Below are positions 8,577-16,286 of a stretch of DNA of 46,501 nt, piece after piece. Every line of letters starts with the position of its first letter. Within the stretch, counting starts at the first letter, position 1. The stretch comes from Desulfocapsaceae bacterium (GTDB lineage Bacteria; Desulfobacterota; Desulfobulbia; Desulfobulbales; Desulfocapsaceae), in contig JAQVER010000019.1 in the NCBI GenBank assembly GCA_028697885.1, forward strand, positions 1-46,501, given 5' to 3'. Position numbers and translations under genes: made by a program. The notes under the pieces were generated by a model. The model did not search any database. It had not been told where the DNA came from and was given only the letters and a program-made list of their open reading frames with translations.

Positions 8577-9698
8577 GTGCTGGCATCTGAGCAAGATTAC
8601 TATTATATGGGGCTGGCCCTCAAAGAGGCGCGTAAAGGGATGGGCCGCACCTCTCCCAACCCCTGTGTGGGAGCGGTTGTTGTCTGTGATCAGAAGGTAA
8701 TTGCCAAAGGCTATCATAAAAAGGCAGGGACTCCTCATGCGGAAATACATGCCTTGCGCAAGGCTGGGGCATTGGCCTCAGGTGCCACCCTTTATGTAAC
8801 TCTGGAGCCCTGTAATCATACTGGACGGACACCACCCTGCACCCGGGCGATCGTTGCCAGTGGTATCAGGAGGGTGGTGGTGGGGATGGAAGATCCCAAT
8901 CCTCTGGTTGATGGGGGTGGTATTAGATTTCTGCAAAGTCAGGGGCTTGAGGTGCTCAGTGGCATCCTGGCAGCTGAATGTCGTCTGCTTAATCGTCCTT
9001 TTATTAAATATATCACCCAAGGTTTGCCTTGGGTAGTGATGAAGGCAGGGATGAGTCTTGATGGACACATCAGTTATCAGCCGAATCAGAGTGGCTGGAT
9101 AACAGGGCCAGAATCATTGCGCAAGACTCATTGCCTGCGTGATCGGCTGGATGCGATCTTGGTGGGCAGGCAAACGGTTATGGTAGATGACCCCTCTCTC
9201 ACCACTCGTTTGCCACGTGGCAAGGGGAGAGATCCCATCCGGGTCATCCTGGATACCCATTTGACTATCTCAGAGGCTGCTCGACTGCTTCATCTCGATT
9301 CATTGGCCCCCACCTGGATATTTTGTGGATCGGAGGTCAGTCCTGATAAAATTAAAAGGTTCAGTAAGACAGGGAAGGTTGTTATCCACCAAATTAAATG
9401 TGGCACTGATGGCAGGGTTGATCTTCGTGAGATGTTATCGCTTCTTGCCCGAGCAGGGATTACATCGCTTCTTGTTGAAGGAGGAGCCACTGTTCATGGT
9501 TCTTTTTTGAGTCAGCAACTGATAGATCATGTGAATTTCTTTATTGCCCCTATTTTTGCCGGTAGTTCTGGTTCCCCGGTTGTTGAGGGTGTAGATATAT
9601 CCGGTTGTGATGATGCCCTCCGCCTGCAAAATGTCCGATACAGGCGACTCGGTGAGGATATAATGATTGAAGGGGATATTCACTATCATTCTTCCTGA
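8577..9698 (+). CDS. ribD: Riboflavin biosynthesis deaminase/reductase RibD
   Basis: A 373-residue bifunctional enzyme: the N-terminal zinc deaminase (about 1-150) and the C-terminal reductase (about 150-373) act in steps two and three of riboflavin synthesis. Zinc and catalytic residues are His54 and Glu56 (HAE), Cys79 and Cys88. The reductase part shows KAGMSLDGHIS and a LLVEGGATVHGSFL block. The start is GTG at 8577, directly after the nrdR stop; an ATG ten codons later would still leave the deaminase intact. No other rib gene follows on this strand. Confidence 0.94.
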   Translation: MLASEQDYYYMGLALKEARKGMGRTSPNPCVGAVVVCDQKVIAKGYHKKAGTPHAEIHALRKAGALASGATLYVTLEPCNHTGRTPPCTRAIVASGIRRVVVGMEDPNPLVDGGGIRFLQSQGLEVLSGILAAECRLLNRPFIKYITQGLPWVVMKAGMSLDGHISYQPNQSGWITGPESLRKTHCLRDRLDAILVGRQTVMVDDPSLTTRLPRGKGRDPIRVILDTHLTISEAARLLHLDSLAPTWIFCGSEVSPDKIKRFSKTGKVVIHQIKCGTDGRVDLREMLSLLARAGITSLLVEGGATVHGSFLSQQLIDHVNFFIAPIFAGSSGSPVVEGVDISGCDDALRLQNVRYRRLGEDIMIEGDIHYHSS

Positions 9699-9746
9699 GT
9701 CCGTCATCAATTTCATTTCAATGTTTTCTTCCCTCCTTTCTGTATG

Positions 9747-10691
9747 TTATTCCACGAATAGTTTTTTTTCCTGCCAAACCTTTTCAAAACGTCCCAAGTC
9801 AGGGAAGCTTACAGTGAGATATACAGCATCTTTTTCAAAATTAAGGCTGTGCGTGAGTTCATAACCTTGAGGAAGGTTGAGTCGTCTTGCCCTATCTCTA
9901 AAGGTCTGTTCCGCATCACTGCTCTGAGGATAAAATTTCTTTTGCAGGAGTTCAAGGATACTATGGACTTTTTGAGGTGCATTCATCTCTGTATGTGCGA
10001 GGATGTATTGGAATTCTTGTTCTTCGAAAAGAGTTGTAATCGTATGTTGTGAACGTTGAGCAATTTCACGACTTAGCGTTAATATTCTTTTTTGCTTTCC
10101 TGTACCTGGTTGTAATAGTTCAAACAGTACTGAGAGAGATGATCTGTCCTCAGGTGGGAGATCCAACAGTTCAATAGCAATTTTGTCACTGATGAAGCCA
10201 TGATGAATCTGATTTTGTATATTTTCATCAAGACTTGAGAGACTAATGAGTTGGTGGAGAATAGTAGACTGTGGTTTAAATCCTAGGCGAGGAAGGAAAT
10301 AATTTATGGCTTCTTTCTCGTCTATCTTTTCCAAACAATATTTGAGGAAAAAGGCTGCTTCCATGGGAGAGAGTGCCCCTTGAAGCTGTTGGTCGGTCAG
10401 GATATAGAGAAAAAAGGTATATGGATCAGAATCAGGTGGAATAATCAGACAGGGAACGTTTGTGTGATTGAATTGGTGTTTGAGTGCATGGAGACGTTTC
10501 CGACCACATATCAGATCAAAAGTTCCATTCGATACTTGTTGAATAATGGGAGGGTGGAGAATACCTAACTCCTGAAATGATTGTTTGAGTGCAGGCGGTG
10601 CTGAGTCATCGAGAAAAGGATGAATATTGTAGTGTGGTGTGACGCGAATGGAATTCAGCGAAATATTTTTAATTGAGGGATAGGTGGACAT
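9747..10691 (-). CDS. Orphan ParB-like DNA-binding protein
   Basis: A 314-residue protein with ParB/Spo0J-type architecture. The N-terminal ParB domain (about 8-100) contains GRKRLHAL at 63-70, matching the GERRxRA nucleotide-binding box of CTP-dependent ParB proteins, though diverged. A helix-turn-helix region follows (about 110-180): LGFKPQSTILHQLISL with SDKIAIELLDLP parallels the ParB DNA-binding part. The C-terminal part (about 200-314) is not recognised. No parA is adjacent, so it is not a standard chromosome-partition pair; it could be a nucleoid or regulatory ParB paralogue. The gene is AT-rich relative to ribD and convergent with it. A repeat cluster lies just upstream of its start. 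Confidence 0.75.
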   Translation of the reverse strand: MSTYPSIKNISLNSIRVTPHYNIHPFLDDSAPPALKQSFQELGILHPPIIQQVSNGTFDLICGRKRLHALKHQFNHTNVPCLIIPPDSDPYTFFLYILTDQQLQGALSPMEAAFFLKYCLEKIDEKEAINYFLPRLGFKPQSTILHQLISLSSLDENIQNQIHHGFISDKIAIELLDLPPEDRSSLSVLFELLQPGTGKQKRILTLSREIAQRSQHTITTLFEEQEFQYILAHTEMNAPQKVHSILELLQKKFYPQSSDAEQTFRDRARRLNLPQGYELTHSLNFEKDAVYLTVSFPDLGRFEKVWQEKKLFVE

Positions 10692-10794
10692 TGATAAGTG
10701 TCAATCGGCTGATGGTACGAAAGATTTTGAAATCAAAAAAATAAATGAGTGTGTATTTGGTATTCAGGGTAAAGACAACAAAGAAACGTTTTTC

Positions 10795-10862
10795 GTGAAT
10801 TCTGAGAGCGTGAACTCAGCGACTCAACAAACCTAATGAGGTTAAGGTGAGTTCAGTCGCTG
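10795..10862. repeat. Repeat cluster upstream of the ParB-like gene
   Basis: Three copies of GTGARYTC occur at 10795-10802 (GTGAATTC), 10810-10817 (GTGAACTC) and 10847-10854 (GTGAGTTC). The second and third are flanked by CAGCGACT (10817-10824) and AGTCGCTG (10855-10862), a perfect 8-base inverted repeat, with an inner ACCT/AGGT pair in the loop. No T run follows on either strand, so it is not an intrinsic terminator. It sits 104-171 bases before the ParB-like start and after the IHF-like gene, and could be a protein-binding site. Confidence 0.55.
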
Positions 10863-10903
10863 GTTAGAGAGGGAAAAAGTGCCAATGAGTAAGAAATATG
10901 ATC

Positions 10904-11191
10904 TTAACTATTATTTATCTTCTCGCGGAGGATTCCAGAGGGCTTAAAGGTGATAACTCTTCGAGCATCTAGAGTAAGCTCATCACCGGTTTGAGGGTTA
11001 CGGCCTCTTCTTGAGTTTTTGTCTTTAACATTAAACTTTCCAAAACCACTCAGGAGTAAATCGGATCCATTAATTAAGGTATTTTTGGAGATACGAAGAA
11101 AGGCCTCTACTGAGTCTGTCGCTTGCGTTTTACTGAGAGTGGTGTGGGTTTTATAAACTTGTTGCACTAATTCTGCTTTAGTAAGGGTCAT
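10904..11191 (-). CDS. IHF alpha/HU-family DNA-bending protein
   Basis: A 95-residue histone-like protein that bends DNA as a dimer. The signature GFGKFNVKDKNSRRGRNPQTG (residues 49-69, given here as its parts GFGKF, KDKNSRRGRNP and QTG) contains the intercalating Pro66 at the tip of the beta arm. MTLTKAELV and the ARRVITFKPS stretch resemble IHF alpha more than HU. The open frame begins at 11203, but ATG at 11191 is chosen because GGAGAG lies five bases before it. It precedes the ParB-like gene on the same strand, so both may shape nucleoid structure. Which IHF/HU subgroup it belongs to needs a tree. Confidence 0.88.
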   Translation of the reverse strand: MTLTKAELVQQVYKTHTTLSKTQATDSVEAFLRISKNTLINGSDLLLSGFGKFNVKDKNSRRGRNPQTGDELTLDARRVITFKPSGILREKINNS

Positions 11192-11301
11192 GTTGCTCTC
11201 CATTAAATAATAATAAAACTTGTTGTCCTTTTTCAGGGTACGTATTTTTCGTGAAATATAAAAATAAAAAATGCTGTAGTCTAATACTCTAATACTGAAC
11301 G

Positions 11302-12510
11302 TTAACCAACAGCTCCAGCCAGTTTGAAAATAGGTAAGTACATGGCGACGACAAGAGTACCGATAGTTCCCCCTAGGAAGACCATCATGAAGGGTTCAAT
11401 CATGGAAGTGAGATTTTCGACGGCCTGATCGACTTCTTCGTCATAAAAATCAGCAATCTTGGCAAGCATGGTATCTAAGGCACCTACTGATTCTCCAACA
11501 TTAATCATCTGGACCACCATATTTGGAAAGACACCACTTTCTTCCAAGGGTTCGGCAATAGGTCGACCTTCGCTGATACTTTCTGCAACTCTGAAAACGG
11601 CTCCCTCGATAACCTTGTTTCCCGAGGTCCTGGCAACTACTTGGAGTGCGTCAAGAATAGGTACACCACTCTGGAGCATGGTGCTCAGGGTTCGTGTGAA
11701 TTTGGCCACGGCTACTTTTCTAATCAACGGACCTACGACGGGTGCTCGTAAGAGTAAGCCGTCGATTTTAAGGTTGCCTTTTTCTGTTTTGTAAATTCTT
11801 TTTACACCATAAATAATGGCAAAGATGGCCATCAAAATGAATATAAAATTAGATTTGGCAAAATTGCTCATTTGCACCACTATCTGGGTAGGAAGTGGCA
11901 AGGTCGCTCCCATGCTTGAAAACATTTCTTCAAAAACAGGAATGACAAAAATGAGAATAATTCCAAGGATAAGAAACGAGATGGCGAGACAGATGGCGGG
12001 ATAAGTCATGGCCCCTTTAATCTTTTTTTGCAGAGCCATCGATTTTTCCTTGAATCCGGCAAGTCGGCCTAGAATTGTGTCAAGGATACCGCCTGTCTCA
12101 CCAGCTTCCACCATGTTGGCATAAAGATTATCAAAGACTGCAGGATGTTTTCTCATTGCATCGGCGATGGTGGTTCCTGTTTCTACATCTCTTTTGATAG
12201 CAGTAAGAACGTTTTTTAATGTTGAGTTTTCCTGTTGTTTTGCCAAGATTTCAAGACTCTGAATCAGAGGTAATCCGGCATCAATCATGGTGGATAGCTG
12301 TCGTGTAAAGATTACAATATCCTTGCCGGTTACTTTAGGTTGAAAAATAGCTATATTTTCAAATAAATCTTTAGGCTTTTCTTTTATAATAATATCTTGG
12401 ATACGAAGACGTTTGACATGGGCTAATGCAGCGGCTTGGTCTGGAGATTCTACTTCACCTTTGCGCTTAACACCTTGTGAATTAACTCCTTTCCATACAT
12501 AAACTGGCAT
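11302..12510 (-). CDS. pilC: Type IV pilus inner-membrane protein PilC / GspF family
   Basis: A 402-residue polytopic platform protein for type IV pilus or type II secretion assembly. It has the N-terminal MPVYVWKGVNSQGVKRKGEVE block, two T2SF repeats (about 70-195 and 275-395) each with FTRQLSTMI/FTRTLSTML, VEAGE/INVGE motifs, and membrane segments near 170-195, 220-240 and 375-395. Length matches PilC (about 400). No pilB, pilT or pilD is adjacent, so it is separated from its machinery here. A TATAAT on the minus strand at 12572-12577 could serve as its -10. Confidence 0.93.
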   Translation of the reverse strand: MPVYVWKGVNSQGVKRKGEVESPDQAAALAHVKRLRIQDIIIKEKPKDLFENIAIFQPKVTGKDIVIFTRQLSTMIDAGLPLIQSLEILAKQQENSTLKNVLTAIKRDVETGTTIADAMRKHPAVFDNLYANMVEAGETGGILDTILGRLAGFKEKSMALQKKIKGAMTYPAICLAISFLILGIILIFVIPVFEEMFSSMGATLPLPTQIVVQMSNFAKSNFIFILMAIFAIIYGVKRIYKTEKGNLKIDGLLLRAPVVGPLIRKVAVAKFTRTLSTMLQSGVPILDALQVVARTSGNKVIEGAVFRVAESISEGRPIAEPLEESGVFPNMVVQMINVGESVGALDTMLAKIADFYDEEVDQAVENLTSMIEPFMMVFLGGTIGTLVVAMYLPIFKLAGAVG

Positions 12511-12845
12511 AGTCTGAGCCCTCTTGTGACGAATAGTATGAATTATTTTTTGTGTAAATTAAGATAATTGAATTATACCTTAGCAAATATATGATGCATT
12601 CTATCTCAAGAAGTTACTGAATACAAGGATGTAGCGATAACAGGTCAATTTTTTTTTTGTGTTTTGTATGAAGAGTTGTTGAAATGATACATGGATTTTT
12701 TTTGCTTGAGAAAAGTAAGGTGTTTTGTTAATATGTTAATTTTTGATATTAATCATGTCTTGGCTTAATTTTTTATGTTTCATAATGAGTTGTCATAATA
12801 AGTTTGATATGATTGTAAAGTTGTTTGAGAATTCAGGAGGGTAGG
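12511..12845. other. AT-rich divergent intergenic region pilC / PxxKW gene
   Basis: 335 bases without a gene. On the minus strand TATAAT (12572-12577) is a candidate -10 for pilC; its -35 is weak. On the plus strand TTGGCT followed after 15 bases by CATAAT (near 12761-12787) is a weak candidate for the small gene at 12846. No sigma-54 GG-N10-GC site was recognised. Long T runs near 12650 and 12690 lack a stem. Otherwise nothing identified. Confidence 0.4.
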
Positions 12846-13097
12846 ATGCAAAATCAAGCTGTAACAAGTTATAGTGAAAGAAATTTTAAGTCTGTAATTG
12901 ATAAATGTATTGGCTGTGGTAGGATTGTAGAAGAAGATGGGACGCAGTTTTGTAAGACATATATGCAGCCAGAAGCGAAGTGGCGTATAGGAATCTGTAA
13001 CTTTGCAACACATGCTAAACCAGAAATTAATGTCGTTACTATTCGTGTTAATCCTTTGAAGGCTGCTAAGAGGGCATCTGCAAAAGGGAAGAAATAA
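12846..13097 (+). CDS. PxxKW family cysteine-rich small protein
   Basis: An 83-residue protein of unknown function. It carries the PEAKW pentapeptide (residues 42-46) that names the PxxKW cysteine-rich family, and four cysteines, 21 and 24 (CIGCG), 36 and 51, spaced as a possible metal or iron-sulfur site; the tail is basic (KAAKRASAKGKK). The start is ATG at 12846 because AGGAGGGT (12835-12842) precedes it; the longer open frame to 12825 has no such site. The family is known to me mainly from sulfate-reducing Desulfobacterota. It stands alone, followed by a strong terminator. No function can be assigned. Confidence 0.82.
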   Translation: MQNQAVTSYSERNFKSVIDKCIGCGRIVEEDGTQFCKTYMQPEAKWRIGICNFATHAKPEINVVTIRVNPLKAAKRASAKGKK

Positions 13098-13116
13098 TAT
13101 TTTTTTTTATACGAAC

Positions 13117-13158
13117 AAAAAAAAGCTCTTATTCATAACTGAATAAGAGCTTTTTTTG
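13117..13158. terminator. Bidirectional intrinsic terminator
   Basis: A perfect 14-pair stem, AAAAGCTCTTATTC (13121-13134) with GAATAAGAGCTTTT (13141-13154), loop of six. An A run on the left and a T run on the right make it work for both strands: it ends the PxxKW gene on plus and the nuo operon on minus. Confidence 0.92.
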
Positions 13159-13288
13159 TTTTTAATTTTAGTTGTGACTCCATACATAAACGAAAGAGAA
13201 GGTAATCTGCTAGTTTCTTTCTGCGACGAGGCGTGTTTCTTTATCTCTAGGGTTTTATTTTTTAGTGCTCTTACAGTCGGAACGATTA

Positions 13289-14701
13289 TTACATAATCGA
13301 TTGAACTGCAGATGTGGCAAAATTAATAAAACCTTGTGGTGCTACACCCATGATCACAATAATGAGAAGTAAAATAATAGATGTCGCATTGGTAAAAATG
13401 CCACTGATCACAGGACTATTATTGTCAGGATCGCTACAGAAGGTGACACGAACCACAGATAGGTAATAAAATATTGCAATTGCCGTATTGATGGCAGCCA
13501 AGATTACCAAAATGAGATAGCCTTGTTTCAGGGCGCCTGTGAGGAGCATGAATTTACCCATGAAGCCGACAAAAGGAGGAATGCCTGCGAGGGCAAAAAG
13601 GGCCACAGCCAAGGAAAGGGCCAATAACGGCGAACGTTTATGCAGCCCACTTAAATCCTTAATCTGAACATTCTCCCCATTGTTGGAAACTGAACATATA
13701 ACTAGGAAACAGGCTAGGTTCATGACTACATAGCCCATAATATAATAAAGTGCATTGGCATAGCCACTGAGCTGGAAGGTTAAGATACCTAAGAGAACAA
13801 AACCTGCATGGGCGATGCCTGAAAATCCAAGCATGCGTTTGACATCGGTCTGCACTAGGGCTGAGAGATTCCCATAAAACATGGAAAGAACAGCGCATAC
13901 CATCAGGATATTGACAATGACCTGCCCTTCACCGTTAACCATACTTACAATTCTAATCAGCAGAGCAACTGCTGCCAGTTTAGGGACAGAGGCTATAAAG
14001 GCAGTCGTCTCGTTGGATGCGCCTTCATAGACATCTGGCACCCAAAAATGAAAAGGAAAGAGGGCAAGTTTGTAGAAAAATCCTGCCAGTACCATCATTA
14101 TTGCAATAATAGCTGCTGGCTGATTATACATAGAAGAAAGTTTTTCCATTACTACCGCAAGTTGAGTTGATCCAGTTAGACCAAACATATAACTCATACC
14201 AAAGAGCATGAAACCGGTTGCTGTGACACCAAAAAGCAGATATTTGATGCCCGCTTCCATCTGAAACCGGTAGTTTCCGGAGTCATCACGCATAGGAACC
14301 ATGATATAGACGGCAAAGGATGAGAGCTCTAGGGCCACAAAAATAGCCAGCAACTCCACGCTCGAGACCAGCATCATGAGGCCGAGGACACTTACAAAAA
14401 GAAAAAGATAGTACTCTGGATGGACAGAGTTTTTTATATCTTTCAGTTTCCGTCCCAAAATAAGGACAACGAACATTGCACCGGCAATCAAGCACTTAAA
14501 AACCTGCGAGTAAAGGTCTATCTTGTATGAGTCATAAAAGAGGCTCCCATGTGCTTTAAAACTTACAAGCGTAGCTGCAAAGACTGCTGCCCCCAGGCAA
14601 ATGGCAACACTTTTTATTTTGTCGGCGTCAGTCTTTCCAAGACTGACCAGGAAAATGACAAGACCCGCTCCCAACAGTGTTAATTCAGGTAGAAATTGCA
14701 T
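13289..14701 (-). CDS. nuoN: Complex I subunit NuoN
   Basis: A 470-residue multi-helix membrane protein of the complex I / Mrp antiporter family. It shows the conserved Glu in IFVALELSSFAVYI (helix 5 region), the FHFWVPDVYEGA block and the Lys in ASVPKLAAVALL, residues of the proton path. The N terminus MQFLPELTLLGAGL and the length are usual for NuoN. Last gene of the operon, 32 bases after nuoM, with the bidirectional terminator downstream. Confidence 0.93.
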   Translation of the reverse strand: MQFLPELTLLGAGLVIFLVSLGKTDADKIKSVAICLGAAVFAATLVSFKAHGSLFYDSYKIDLYSQVFKCLIAGAMFVVLILGRKLKDIKNSVHPEYYLFLFVSVLGLMMLVSSVELLAIFVALELSSFAVYIMVPMRDDSGNYRFQMEAGIKYLLFGVTATGFMLFGMSYMFGLTGSTQLAVVMEKLSSMYNQPAAIIAIMMVLAGFFYKLALFPFHFWVPDVYEGASNETTAFIASVPKLAAVALLIRIVSMVNGEGQVIVNILMVCAVLSMFYGNLSALVQTDVKRMLGFSGIAHAGFVLLGILTFQLSGYANALYYIMGYVVMNLACFLVICSVSNNGENVQIKDLSGLHKRSPLLALSLAVALFALAGIPPFVGFMGKFMLLTGALKQGYLILVILAAINTAIAIFYYLSVVRVTFCSDPDNNSPVISGIFTNATSIILLLIIVIMGVAPQGFINFATSAVQSIM

Positions 14702-14733
14702 GTGTATACCCTAGGTCGTTATTTTAAATTCAA

Positions 14734-16260
14734 TTAATGAAGAATTAATTCTGCGGCAGCAACTGCCTGACCCTGATGCGCATGAAACTGATCAAGGAGA
14801 TTTACAACACTGATGTGCATAAGATCAATGAAAGGTTGAGGTCCAAGACCGATCCAGAAGACTAAAAAGAGAAACGGACATAACGTTATAATCTCACGTA
14901 AATTTAGGTCATTCAGCCATGATTGATCAGGATTATCTGTCCCCCCCCATACTATCTTCTGAAGCATTCGCAGCATGTAGGCTGCGGCAAGAACTGCACC
15001 TGGAATTGCCGCCAGTGCCAAGGGAATACTGTGTTTGAAGGTCCCAGCTAAAATCATAAACTCACCAACAAAACTGTTGGTTCCAGGGAAACCAAAAGAT
15101 GAGAGGGAAAAAAAGGTAAGAAAAGTGACATAGATCGGCATGTACTTGCCAACTCCAGTGGCGGAACGCAGTTCACGACTGTGAGTTCGCTCATAAATCA
15201 TACCGACACATAGGAACAAAGCGCCAGTGGTAATACCGTGGTTAATCATCTGCAGGATGGAACCTTCCATTCCTGCGATGTTCAGTACAAAAATGCCCAA
15301 GGTGACAAAGCCCATATGGCCAACAGAGGAATAGGCAATCAGTTTTTTCATGTCCTGTTGGGCCAGTGCGGTAAATCCTCCATAGATGATACCGGCAATG
15401 GAAAGCCAGAGGACATACGGCATGAGCAATGTTGTTGCCTCGGGTGTTATGGGTAAGGCAAATCGAAGGAAACCATATGTCCCCATTTTCAGGAGAACTG
15501 ATGCCAATATAACAGAACCGGCCGTCGGTGCTTCAACATGTGCTGCTGGCAACCATGTATGGAATGGGAACATGGGAACCTTGATGGCAAAAGCCAGGAA
15601 GAAGGCAAGAAAAAGATAGATCTGGGCAGTGAGTGAATAATTCTGCCACATCATATCCGGGATAAAAAATGAATAGTTATTGGTTTTATAGAGCCAGATG
15701 ATTGCCACCAGCAGCATGATTGAGCCGGCCAAGGTGTAGAGGAAAAATTTTATGGATGCATAAATCTTCCTTGGTCCACCCCAGATGCCGATCAGCATGT
15801 ACATGGGAATCAGCATGGCCTCCCAGAGGATATAAAACAGGACAAAATCCAAGGCCATAAAGACCCCGAGCATAGCCGTTTCCATGATTAGCAGGCAAAT
15901 CATGAAAGGTTGCACGCGGGTTTTGATGTAACTCCAGGATGCCAGAACACAAAGGGGCATGATCATGGTAGTCAGCATCACCAGCAAGATAGATATACCA
16001 TCCACACCAATTACATACTGGATATTAAGTGAAGATACCCAGTTGTACTGCTCTACGAATTGAAATTTTGCTGAACTGGTGTCAAAGGCGCTGACAAGCG
16101 GAATAGAGAGTATGGCTGTTAGTGCAGTTATACCAAGCGCCCAGTAGCGGGCAAAAAACTCGTTTTTCACAAAGAGCAGCAATAAGGCCCCTACAAGAGG
16201 CAAAAAAATAAGGGTGCTCAGAATATGTGGATAATTTGGATTAATAAGTAGTTGATCCAT
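14734..16260 (-). CDS. nuoM: Complex I subunit NuoM
   Basis: A 508-residue proton-translocating subunit with about 14 membrane helices. Conserved features include the Glu in FYILWEAMLIPMYMLIGIWGG and the PFHTWLPAAHVEAPTAGSV block followed by LLKMGTYG, in which the Lys belongs to the proton channel. Length matches NuoM. It lies 26 bases after the NuoL-like gene and 32 before nuoN. Confidence 0.95.
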   Translation of the reverse strand: MDQLLINPNYPHILSTLIFLPLVGALLLLFVKNEFFARYWALGITALTAILSIPLVSAFDTSSAKFQFVEQYNWVSSLNIQYVIGVDGISILLVMLTTMIMPLCVLASWSYIKTRVQPFMICLLIMETAMLGVFMALDFVLFYILWEAMLIPMYMLIGIWGGPRKIYASIKFFLYTLAGSIMLLVAIIWLYKTNNYSFFIPDMMWQNYSLTAQIYLFLAFFLAFAIKVPMFPFHTWLPAAHVEAPTAGSVILASVLLKMGTYGFLRFALPITPEATTLLMPYVLWLSIAGIIYGGFTALAQQDMKKLIAYSSVGHMGFVTLGIFVLNIAGMEGSILQMINHGITTGALFLCVGMIYERTHSRELRSATGVGKYMPIYVTFLTFFSLSSFGFPGTNSFVGEFMILAGTFKHSIPLALAAIPGAVLAAAYMLRMLQKIVWGGTDNPDQSWLNDLNLREIITLCPFLFLVFWIGLGPQPFIDLMHISVVNLLDQFHAHQGQAVAAAELILH

Positions 16261-16286
16261 TCCCGGTGGTCCTCAAAATCTGTGGT

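Noticed and set aside
10795-10862. parS centromere site
   Set aside because: The dyad differs from the conserved bacterial parS (TGTTTCACGTGAAACA), so it is listed only as an unassigned repeat.
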